Source: a virus
Virus record (IMG/VR): IMGVR_UViG_3300028840_002847
Coordinates: 1 to 64,000 of that record
Length of the DNA stretch: 64,000 bases
Direction: 5' to 3' (one strand)
Shown: positions 57,602 to 64,000 of the stretch, piece after piece
Numbering within the stretch: position 1 is the first letter of the stretch
Layout: each line of letters starts with the position of its first letter
Notes under the pieces: generated by a model
Told to the model about the DNA's origin: nothing
Seen by the model: the letters and a program-made list of their open reading frames with translations, nothing else
Database searches by the model: none
Position numbers and translations under genes: made by a program

Positions 57602-58339
57602 TCAAACCTCGTCGTCTTCGTTCTCCAAAGCATTGCCGAAGTTGGACTCTAATACCGGGGCGCTGAATACAAATCCTTGATTGCCCCGGTACACTTCTAC
57701 GATGACCTTCACCAGTGGTCTCTGTCTAAGCTCTTTATCTGGTATCCGGTCTTTAGGATTGTGCGCATGGAGATATCTCAAGAGCGCCTTGCCAGCGATA
57801 AGCTGACAGTTTTGGCTCTTGACCTTGTCCACAGATTCGTTGTTCGCCGTCATAATTCTTCGGGCGTTCAACTTCTCCTTATAGTCTGTGAACATCTCCC
57901 TCAGCGCTGTTTTAGTTAAGCCCGGCAGGAACGGTTTGAAATACTGGAAAAGGTTTGCCACCCCTTCAATATCAAGCCGCATAGCCGTTGTAGAATCGCC
58001 TAATAGTTCTAGGCGATCTAGGGCGCTCTTAGGAGCTTCTTTTGTCACCTCAATAGCAAGGAGCACCGCACCTCGGACTCTCAAGACGTCGGCTATCTTA
58101 TACCCTCCCTTAGGAGCGGGTTTGTTTGCCGGCTGCCGGGTCTGGATGCCTACGGGCATCTTACCGCCGTAGGATTCCGGGTCCATCATCACCTGCTCTA
58201 TGTGCCTGCAGGTTCGATTTCTCCGCCACGCCCAACATGAGCAGCCATAGCGCCCTTGCCTATCTACTGAGACGACATACTCCTTAGTGTGGTCCGTCCC
58301 GCTAGGCACGAGCCACCTATAGACCCATCTGTCTCCCAT
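57602..58339 (-). CDS. SWIM zinc-finger protein
   Basis: A 245-residue protein from ATG 58339 with YGCSCWAWRRNRTCRH, an exact SWIM-type C-x-C-x8-C-x-H motif near residues 32-46. A helical domain follows, ending in an acidic tail. SWIM domains bind DNA or protein partners in recombination proteins. Confidence 0.72.
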   Translation of the reverse strand: MGDRWVYRWLVPSGTDHTKEYVVSVDRQGRYGCSCWAWRRNRTCRHIEQVMMDPESYGGKMPVGIQTRQPANKPAPKGGYKIADVLRVRGAVLLAIEVTKEAPKSALDRLELLGDSTTAMRLDIEGVANLFQYFKPFLPGLTKTALREMFTDYKEKLNARRIMTANNESVDKVKSQNCQLIAGKALLRYLHAHNPKDRIPDKELRQRPLVKVIVEVYRGNQGFVFSAPVLESNFGNALENEDDEV

Positions 58340-58349
58340 TGTGTCCTCC

Positions 58350-58742
58350 TTATTCTTTGAACACCGCTCTGACATTAGTGTCCTTTTTGATTCTTCTAAG
58401 CCGGGAATCAATCGCCTTCTGTCTCCCCTTGAGGGTCTTGGTATAAATCTTCCCTAGGGTCGTACTAAAGCTCTTGTTCCTGACATATACAGGCCAGCCT
58501 AAGAATACTAGGTGCCCATGCTCACATCGCGGGCAAGGGCCTTTGTAACTCTTCCGGAGCGTTTCCCTTCGGTAGGTAATGATTTCAACCTTCCCGTTAT
58601 CCATCTCCTTCTTCCAGAGCAGGTACTTAATCTTGTTCCCTGTCTGGAACTTGCGCTTACATAAGGCGCATTCAAACATCGCCTTACTGTCATAATAGAC
58701 AAACCAATCTGGGTGGTCTGTCTTATAGGCGTATAAAGCCAT
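58350..58742 (-). CDS. Zinc-binding early protein
   Basis: A 130-residue protein with FECALCKRKF and CPRCEHGH plus a Lys/Arg-rich C-terminus; behind GGAGGGG. Unknown. Confidence 0.7.
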   Translation of the reverse strand: MALYAYKTDHPDWFVYYDSKAMFECALCKRKFQTGNKIKYLLWKKEMDNGKVEIITYRRETLRKSYKGPCPRCEHGHLVFLGWPVYVRNKSFSTTLGKIYTKTLKGRQKAIDSRLRRIKKDTNVRAVFKE

Positions 58743-58763
58743 TCTCCCCTCCTTTGTTATTGG

Positions 58764-59402
58764 TTATTTCCAGTTTATATTTGGGTGCCAGTGTTGCCAT
58801 TTTCTAGGGTTAGCCACTTCCCTTACCTCAGCGCCACAGCCTTTACAATAAGATGCCGTGTCATACCCTCTCCCTGTCTCAAGGTTGCGCAAGTCTTCCA
58901 TCTTTACCTTCTGATACATCGCTATTTCGCGACCATCCTCAGCTAACCGATACCAAAGCCTTTGGTAGACTATATAAGGGTCACCTTTATGGGTGAGGAT
59001 TTCGGGAGATTCTACGTCCATCGCATGGACAACCTCCTGCCAGCCATATTGAGGACAGCGGACGTGAGTCTTTTGAATTAGGCGGTAGGCTTCGGCATAC
59101 TTATCCTCAGCCTTGGCGGCTTCACCTTGCAAGCGCTCAAGCTCGTCCTCGGCATTGGCTACTGTGATTTCAATATCTCGGATCGTTGCCGTAGCATCTT
59201 GGAAGGGCGCCATGCTCAGTCCTTCAATCTTGCTAGGGATCGATCGGGCATAGGCTCTAATATCCTTTAGGCGGCGGGTGATGAAATCCATATGCTCTTC
59301 CATCATCTCTTCAGGGGGCCTTAGTCTCATAGCTTCCACAAGATCGAATGGGCGCTTTGTAGGGCCTAGCCACTTCTTTATCTGATCTTTAACTGTCGGC
59401 AT
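58764..59402 (-). CDS. Coiled-coil protein with C-terminal Cys/His motif
   Basis: A 212-residue protein. Residues about 70-115 are coiled coil (VANAEDELERLQGEAAKAED), and the C-terminus has YCKGCGAEVREV and later HWHPNINW. Unknown. Confidence 0.68.
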   Translation of the reverse strand: MPTVKDQIKKWLGPTKRPFDLVEAMRLRPPEEMMEEHMDFITRRLKDIRAYARSIPSKIEGLSMAPFQDATATIRDIEITVANAEDELERLQGEAAKAEDKYAEAYRLIQKTHVRCPQYGWQEVVHAMDVESPEILTHKGDPYIVYQRLWYRLAEDGREIAMYQKVKMEDLRNLETGRGYDTASYCKGCGAEVREVANPRKWQHWHPNINWK

Positions 59403-59441
59403 TAGACACCTCCTGTCATCTATAGTGATTATTCTTAATAC

Positions 59442-59507
59442 CTAGGGTAAGGGTTACCCTAGTAAACCCGTCAGGCGGGCACTGAGAGGGCGGTTTTCTA
59501 GCCCTCT
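59442..59507 (-). other. Cluster of three hairpins in an intergenic gap
   Basis: CTAGGGTAA/TTACCCTAG (59442-59462), CCCG/CGGG (about 59467-59480) and AGAGGGC/GCCCTCT (59485-59491 with 59501-59507) follow each other in the 170-nt gap between genes. None has a strong T-run on the minus strand. Confidence 0.5.
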
Positions 59508-59571
59508 TTATACCCTCCTGCAGTAAGAGGCGAAAGCGCTTTGATACGCTCCCGCCCCGCCTCCTGTCTCC

Positions 59572-59784
59572 TCAAGGCTCTATCCTCTTGCGCTCCCACT
59601 CCCGCTCTACTTCCCCGGGGAGGGGATCCATAATCCGCTTGCCACAAAAAGGACAACGGTCCGCAATAAAGGCACCTTCGCTGTCGCTCCACCTCACCAC
59701 CTCAGCGGTGATAGTATTGCAGGACTCGCAAAGGACTTCCTCCTCCCTAACCACCACTCTTACTCTGTCCGCTATCCGGCTCAT
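59572..59784 (-). CDS. Small zinc-ribbon protein
   Basis: A 70-residue protein from ATG 59784 (AAGGAGG) with CESCNTI and CPFCGKR. Overlaps the upstream gene by 38 nt. Confidence 0.7.
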   Translation of the reverse strand: MSRIADRVRVVVREEEVLCESCNTITAEVVRWSDSEGAFIADRCPFCGKRIMDPLPGEVEREWERKRIEP

Positions 59785-60040
59785 CGGGTCCTCCTTGTTC
59801 GGGTTCATTGCTTGCTTGCGCCTCAGCCTCGCTGATATACTTCTGGGTAAGGTATTGATCAAGCCTGCTAGCGGCTCGCCTTATCCTCGGGTTCCGGTTA
59901 AGGGTGTCATCAAGCTCATGGTTGGCGCTGTGGACTTCTTCTATCAGCCTATGGAAAAGATAGTTCTGTCTCTCATCTTTTTCATTGGCCGCATAGCATT
60001 GTAAGAACGCCCTCGCCATTACATCAAAACTAAAGCTCAT
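59747..60040 (-). CDS. Hypothetical early protein
   Basis: A 97-residue helical protein from ATG 60040 (AGGAGG) with an acidic Pro/Gly-rich tail. Unknown. Confidence 0.65.
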   Translation of the reverse strand: MSFSFDVMARAFLQCYAANEKDERQNYLFHRLIEEVHSANHELDDTLNRNPRIRRAASRLDQYLTQKYISEAEAQASNEPEQGGPDEPDSGQSKSGG

Positions 60041-60057
60041 AGGTCCTCCTTCTTTGC

Positions 60058-60113
60058 CCTTGCTTAATTGCAAGGTAATGGTGGGCGGCGCTGTGACACG
60101 TCGCCCACCTAGC
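60058..60113 (-). terminator. Two hairpins after the VWA gene
   Basis: CCTTGC/GCAAGG with a TTAATT loop and, next to it, GGTGGGCG/CGCCCACC (8 bp) lie in the 84-nt gap after the VWA-type gene. They may end or process the transcript. Confidence 0.5.
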
Positions 60114-60124
60114 CCCTCATTAGA

Positions 60125-61546
60125 CTATTTGATTATCTTTACAACCTCACCATAGGGTACCTCCTTCTGGAATTGATCCGTCTTTTTCCCGTCGCTTGTC
60201 AGGACCCAGAGGACGGGATAATCTGGTTCCTTAGCATACTTATTCGCATAGCCGTCAGTCATATAAAGCAGACCGCTCGGCTCTATGTCATGCTCCTCGA
60301 CATACTCAAAGGCGATATCAAAAGTAGTACCGCCCCTGCCCTGTATCTCAAACTGCTCCGGCTTGAGGGGAAGGTCGTCGCTACTAAATGACTGCGGTTT
60401 ATGGACTTGGGTATCAGCCCACAGCAGGAGCACCTCAACCTCAAACTGCTCCATAAAACCGATCGTCTCAGACACGACCTCGCACAGCGCTTCCTTATCC
60501 ATTGACCCGCTTGAGTCGCAGACTACTACTATCGGGCCAAGCTCTGGGCTCTGCAGGCTAGGAGCGTAAAGCCCTCGCCGTTTCGCGTCCTCGTCACCTT
60601 CGGTCCAATCGTACTCGTTGGCTCCTATCTCATCTAGCCAATCAATGATATAGGTTGTGAAATTGATCGTTGGTTGAAATATTTCGCTGAGGATTGCCTC
60701 TATGCCTGCCGTACCAAAACCGGCCTGCTTGGCAACCGCCGCCGCTGTCTGAACCTTCTGCCGCCAGCGCTGTAACTCCGTCCTTTTCTCCTGCTCGCTT
60801 GCGGCCCGTCCGGTAACCGGACTCTTATAATCTTCAACTCCACCGCAGCCGCCCGGGTCTGGCGCAGCCTGCGAACCTTTCCCGCCTGCTTGCCCGGGTT
60901 GAGGGGTGCCTTGCCCCTGCCCCTGCCCTTTGCCTTGCGGCTTCTGGTTAGGAGCCTGCCCGCTCTGCGGCTGGGTAGGTTTCCCTTGCGCTTGCGGTTG
61001 CCCCTGCCCTTGCCCTTGCTTAGGCGGGCTCTGAGGGCTTTGACTCTGCCCCTGTCCCTGCCCCTGTCCTCCTTGGGGAGAGGAACCGTCTTGCTTGGGG
61101 GGAGGATTCTCCTTGCTGTGCCCTGCCGCTACTAGCAAGCCATATACCTGCTCCGCTGACTTCCCTTTAAAGCGCTCTTCGCAATAGCACCAATCCGGAA
61201 TGATAAACAACGGGTTACGCTGTCTGTCCGTCATATATTTCATGATGAGGTTAACGGCATGGTCGCAAGCTATATTCCAAAGGTACGGATCCCGGTTGCC
61301 TCGCCTGAGGTGATGCCCTAAAGCACAATGGGCAACCTCATGGCAGAGGACGAACTTAACCAAGTCCATCGTCAGCTTGAGGACGAAGTCCGGGTTATAC
61401 CTTATCCGGCTACCGTCGGTTGACATCGTTTCAATGGAGCCGTCCTCAACCATCGGCATACCTAGCAACATACCTGCGAACCAAACTAAGCGCAGGACAA
61501 TCACGGACCGGGCCTTACTTAAAACAACACTCGCCTTACTTTTCAT
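60125..61546 (-). CDS. VWA-domain metallopeptidase-like protein
   Basis: The 473-residue protein from ATG 61546 has HEVAHCALGHH (H69-E70-H73-H78) in an N-terminal metallopeptidase-like domain, a Gln/Gly/Pro-rich linker (about 150-235), and a C-terminal VWA domain with MIDAS motif DSSGSM, GGTTFD and MTDGYA. This matches the DUF2201-type architecture. Such proteins pair with MoxR AAA+ ATPases; the partner is encoded two genes upstream. Together they likely remodel or load a target complex. Confidence 0.85.
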   Translation of the reverse strand: MKSKASVVLSKARSVIVLRLVWFAGMLLGMPMVEDGSIETMSTDGSRIRYNPDFVLKLTMDLVKFVLCHEVAHCALGHHLRRGNRDPYLWNIACDHAVNLIMKYMTDRQRNPLFIIPDWCYCEERFKGKSAEQVYGLLVAAGHSKENPPPKQDGSSPQGGQGQGQGQSQSPQSPPKQGQGQGQPQAQGKPTQPQSGQAPNQKPQGKGQGQGQGTPQPGQAGGKGSQAAPDPGGCGGVEDYKSPVTGRAASEQEKRTELQRWRQKVQTAAAVAKQAGFGTAGIEAILSEIFQPTINFTTYIIDWLDEIGANEYDWTEGDEDAKRRGLYAPSLQSPELGPIVVVCDSSGSMDKEALCEVVSETIGFMEQFEVEVLLLWADTQVHKPQSFSSDDLPLKPEQFEIQGRGGTTFDIAFEYVEEHDIEPSGLLYMTDGYANKYAKEPDYPVLWVLTSDGKKTDQFQKEVPYGEVVKIIK

Positions 61547-61586
61547 ACACACCTCCTTGTGGTGGGTTTTGGTTTATACTGCTAGG

Positions 61587-61616
61587 GCGGGGAAGGGCTT
61601 CGACACCCTCCCCCGC
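61587..61616 (-). terminator. Hairpin with TGTCGAAG loop downstream of the DUF3150-like gene
   Basis: GCGGGG and GGG segments (61587-61597) pair with CCC and CCCCGC (61606-61616), with one mismatch, around a loop read TGTCGAAG on the minus strand. It is 3' of the gene ending at 61639. Confidence 0.5.
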
Positions 61617-61638
61617 TATTACCTCCTTGGGCGGGGTC

Positions 61639-62517
61639 TTAAATCACGCCCTTGAGTTTCTTGAGGATCGCCTCAGCGTCTTTGGCGACCTGATTCCGGG
61701 TTTTAGGATCGTCGGCAAGCGTGTCCCGATCGATCTTAGTGAGCTTCTCCTCTACCTGCTTCCGGACGGCCTCAAGGTCGGGGTCGTCAAATATATTGAG
61801 CTTCGGTATGAGGGTAACCAAGTCAACGAGATTGCCAACGAGGCTCTCCCGGATAACCGGCTTCTCTTTCTTCACCGTCGCTATCAGGTGAGTCAGCGCC
61901 TCAGCTATCCGGCGGTAGGGGTCCTTGAGAGCCTCAGCAAGACGTTCGCTGACTGCCTGCTCCGTGCTAGCCTGTATCCGGGCAAGCTCTTTCTTACTGA
62001 GGTCGACTCGAAAGTCACCCTTATCCGGGACGGGAGAGAACTCAATCCGCACGCCGAACTTTCCGCGGATATCGGAAGTGGACGGATAATCGTTCTCGTC
62101 ATACAGCCCGTTGAGTTGGCTTGCCCACTCCCGCTTCGCTCCCTCAAACTGCGCCGCAACCTTATCCGCAACCGCCTCAGCCCTACCCTGTATCTCGGTA
62201 AGGACTTCGAGGTATTGAAAATAGTTTGCGGACGGGAGCAGGCGATAACCACCGTCTTCCCACGGGAGCGTATTAAGGGTGTGGTACTTCCGCACCTCTT
62301 CCTTAATCGCCCGGAACTCTTTCAGGAAATCGGGGTGGACGAGGAACTTATTGTAGCGCCCCGGCTCAACCTTGACGCTGTGAAGCTCTGCAACCTCAGC
62401 GCCGATTTTCTTGTCTATCTTCTGCCCGGACCACATCGAGACTCTCAGCTGAACAATCAGCGCTTTCTCGGTTATGGTCGCTCCAGCCTTACGGGTTACA
62501 TCTTTTTTCTTTGTCAT
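61639..62517 (-). CDS. DUF3150-like protein
   Basis: The 292-residue helical protein lies between MoxR-type ATPase and VWA genes. Features such as ALIVQLRVSMWSGQKIDKKI and a long C-terminal helical region fit DUF3150, a family often encoded with these partners. It may be an adaptor or substrate of the ATPase. Function is unknown. Confidence 0.68.
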   Translation of the reverse strand: MTKKKDVTRKAGATITEKALIVQLRVSMWSGQKIDKKIGAEVAELHSVKVEPGRYNKFLVHPDFLKEFRAIKEEVRKYHTLNTLPWEDGGYRLLPSANYFQYLEVLTEIQGRAEAVADKVAAQFEGAKREWASQLNGLYDENDYPSTSDIRGKFGVRIEFSPVPDKGDFRVDLSKKELARIQASTEQAVSERLAEALKDPYRRIAEALTHLIATVKKEKPVIRESLVGNLVDLVTLIPKLNIFDDPDLEAVRKQVEEKLTKIDRDTLADDPKTRNQVAKDAEAILKKLKGVI

Positions 62518-62544
62518 GATTCTTATCTCCTATCTTGCTATTGT

Positions 62545-62638
62545 GAGCAGCCTTATGACCGCTCGTTTTAGGTTAGTCTTTCTACTGCACCGCTAGCGCT
62601 CCTCCTAGCACTAGCGGGTTAGGGTTACGGCTGCTCAA
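62545..62638 (-). other. Structured intergenic region
   Basis: GAGCAGCC (62545-62552) can pair with GGCTGCTC (62631-62638), enclosing a second hairpin CCGCTAG/CTAGCGG (62592-62598 with 62613-62619). It spans the gap between the ATPase and DUF3150-like genes. Confidence 0.5.
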
Positions 62639-63645
62639 CTGCTGTGGATACTGCTATGCTGAACGGCCCAACTTTGAAAAGCACTGCAAGCCGCCGTCTC
62701 CGGCAAGCGCTCTACGCAATCCATAACCAGCATGGTGGAAAATTCATGCGGTAACCGGTTAGCATAGGCAATGATTGAATCAATGGTATCGTCTGCCGCC
62801 CGGGCCGCAAGCGCTACGCAGGTCGCATACAAAATATCGGTCTGCGAAGTCTCGTCCGGTATGGGAGCCGAGTCCGGCTTGAGGATAATGAGGTCCGGAT
62901 TAGGCATCTCTTTGTGCTTGCGGTGAAAGTCATAAAACTTAGCGCCCGCCTGCTCTCCTACTAGCCCTGAGAATAGCTCTGGCAGGACCTCTTCCGGATA
63001 TTCATCCCAAAGAACGTCGCTCACCTTTTCCCACGTCCTCGGGCAAGGATAGTTGCTCATATCCCGGGTGGCTTTGAAATTGACGAAATTATCCTGATCA
63101 AATCTTACATAGGCTATTACCTCAGGGTTGATATTGTTTGCCAGCGCCCACTTACTCCACCCGTCTATGTCGGGGTCAAGCTCAAGCATCCAAGCCGCCG
63201 CCGATTTCATTATCGGCATAAGACCCCGGACCCCGCTCTTGTCCTCCTTGCGGTTGGTGGCGATTATGATTACCACCTCGTCCGAGATTTTCTTCCCGGC
63301 TAGCTCGCCGCCGTGAAAGAGTTGACGGAAAGGCGCTTGCACCGAGTCCAAAGCCTGCCCGAAGTCATCAGCGAAATAAACCGTCCGCTTGGTGACATTC
63401 ATCAGCTTATACAAATCGCCGTAGGGCTTGTGCTCCGCATGGTCCCCGGCATCAAAGCCGTAACCCTGATAGGTTGTCGGGTTCGCAACGGACGGGTGAC
63501 CGAGGATCAAGTCGGCTTCCTCTAACTGCGCCGCCAAGTTGACCAGCGACGTCTTCCCCGTGCCGGGTAGGCTGTGGATAATCACGTTCCTTTTCTGACG
63601 GATCGCGATTCTCACGCACTCCAATACTGTCTGGGTTGTTGCCAT
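62635..63645 (-). CDS. MoxR-type AAA+ ATPase
   Basis: The 336-residue protein has Walker A SLPGTGKT (25-32), Walker B-like VYFADDFGQ (near 90), and sensor-1 region VVIIIATNRKEDKSGVRG. MoxR-type ATPases work with VWA proteins to activate or remodel complexes. It is the first gene of the minus-strand operon, with AGGAGG before ATG 63645. Confidence 0.85.
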   Translation of the reverse strand: MATTQTVLECVRIAIRQKRNVIIHSLPGTGKTSLVNLAAQLEEADLILGHPSVANPTTYQGYGFDAGDHAEHKPYGDLYKLMNVTKRTVYFADDFGQALDSVQAPFRQLFHGGELAGKKISDEVVIIIATNRKEDKSGVRGLMPIMKSAAAWMLELDPDIDGWSKWALANNINPEVIAYVRFDQDNFVNFKATRDMSNYPCPRTWEKVSDVLWDEYPEEVLPELFSGLVGEQAGAKFYDFHRKHKEMPNPDLIILKPDSAPIPDETSQTDILYATCVALAARAADDTIDSIIAYANRLPHEFSTMLVMDCVERLPETAACSAFQSWAVQHSSIHSS

Positions 63646-63744
63646 TTTACTTACCTCCTATGGTTAGGTTTTACTGCACTATTAAGCTAGGTTAGTCTGC
63701 CCTCAGTCCTCAGCCGGGGCAGGGCTCTTTTGGTTTATGATAAA

Positions 63745-63814
63745 TCTTGGTTCCTGTTTAGTCTCGGTTCTGTATGACCACCCACCTTGGTTCTAGGGTA
63801 GCCTTGTATCTCGG
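63745..63814. promoter_or_regulatory. Operator-like repeat cluster B
   Basis: TCTTGGTTCCTG (63745-63756), TCTCGGTTCTG (63762-63772), the near-palindrome CCTTGGTTCTAGG (63785-63797) and CCTTGTATCTCGG (63802-63814). They match cluster A at 56375-56433. Confidence 0.5.
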
Positions 63815-63816
63815 AC

Positions 63817-63834
63817 CGGGGCTTCGACACCTCG
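63817..63834 (-). other. Hairpin with TGTCGAAG loop
   Basis: CGGGG/CCTCG (one G-T pair) closes the same 8-nt loop as the hairpins at 83-112 and 61587-61616. Confidence 0.5.
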
Positions 63835-63952
63835 ATCCGATAGCCTCAAACTACATCTCTCATCTTGCGGCACTCAGCCCTCGTCAACCTATCTATATGA
63901 TAGTGGGTTACGCAATTGGCTATATCTATATCCGGCCTGATTATTATTACCT

Positions 63953-63977
63953 CATTAGGCTCTAGCAATGGGTCACG
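63953..63977. repeat. Dispersed repeat copy at the right end
   Basis: CATTAGGCTCTAGCAATGGG matches the family of the 1-5 kb region, which suggests this end joins the same non-coding hub. Confidence 0.55.
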
Positions 63978-64000
63978 ATTCAAACTGCTGACGGCTGCGG

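Larger units (their letters stand above)
63646..64000. other. Non-coding regulatory region upstream of the early operon
   Basis: No gene is seen. It holds operator-like cluster B (63745-63814), the 63817-63834 hairpin, a CTATCTATATGATAG palindrome (about 63891-63905) and one copy of the dispersed repeat near the end. No good -35/-10 pair was found. Confidence 0.5.

Noticed and set aside
59498-59692. Minus-strand frame of 64 codons
   Set aside because: It overlaps the better-supported zinc-ribbon gene at 59572-59784 and runs into the hairpin cluster, with no good start.
63774-63965. Plus-strand frame of 63 codons at the right end
   Set aside because: No ribosome binding site, crosses the operator-like repeats and hairpin, and has no protein-like features.
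1-64000. QueC, integrase, DNA polymerase, helicase and primase genes
   Set aside because: I looked for their motifs among all frames and saw none, so none is reported. They may lie outside the window.

Overview
This window is most of a tailed double-stranded DNA phage (or prophage) genome. It has a complete siphovirus-type head and tail gene set on the + strand, a long operon of small early genes on the - strand, and a non-coding hub of about 5 kb between them. There is no contractile sheath gene, and the 1,738-residue tape measure implies a long flexible tail. No integrase, DNA polymerase, helicase or primase is present, so the genome must continue outside the window. Strong AGGAGG ribosome binding sites, lipoprotein signal peptides and Thr-Pro-rich linkers in secreted proteins point to a bacterial host. 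I could not assign a host lineage.

Layout. (1) 1-5.1 kb is gene-poor. It holds a small zinc protein gene, a tRNA-like element, a candidate large structured RNA on the - strand (about 600-1193), a dispersed family of about 30-nt repeats, and three 7-deazaguanine pathway genes (queD-like with an N-terminal extension, queE, folE). (2) 5.1-9.9 kb is a tightly coupled + operon: zinc-ribbon protein, T-fold (QueD-like) protein, glycosyltransferase, DpdA-like base transferase, ParB-like protein, GP88-like protein and a nuclease-like protein. (3) 9.95-18.5 kb carries terminase, portal, head morphogenesis, fused protease/scaffold, decoration and major capsid genes, ending in a large hairpin. (4) 18.6-22.4 kb is a cargo block of secreted, membrane and lipoprotein genes, including an 898-residue lipoprotein with an endonuclease/exonuclease/phosphatase-like domain. 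(5) 22.4-39.4 kb holds head-tail joining and tail genes, interrupted by a gene with three glycosyltransferase domains. The tail chaperone pair is probably joined by a -1 frameshift. (6) 39.4-42.3 kb encodes a methyltransferase, an alkaline-phosphatase/sulfatase-fold protein, a glycosyltransferase, a permuted NlpC/P60-like protein and a holin-like protein, closed by a terminator at 42,343-42,377. (7) 63.65 down to 42.38 kb (- strand) encodes about 50 mostly small proteins. They include a MoxR-type AAA+ ATPase, a DUF3150-like protein and a VWA metallopeptidase-like protein; a RecB/Cas4-type nuclease next to a putative annealing protein; a replication-initiator-like protein; a sliding-clamp-like protein; a VRR-NUC nuclease; a nucleotidyltransferase-fold protein; and many tiny zinc-binding proteins.

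How the parts may work together. FolE, QueD and QueE would convert GTP to 7-carboxy-7-deazaguanine, and the DpdA-like transferase would place a deazaguanine into phage DNA. No QueC is visible. The T-fold protein and glycosyltransferase, translationally coupled to dpdA, suggest further modification of the inserted base, which is an inference. The most unusual single signal is the 600-1193 minus-strand region. It has an extended -10 promoter, many nested helices, three GCAA tetraloops readable on one strand only, and a tRNA-like 3' neighbour. It resembles in kind the large ornate phage RNAs (GOLLD, ROOL), but I cannot assign it to either.
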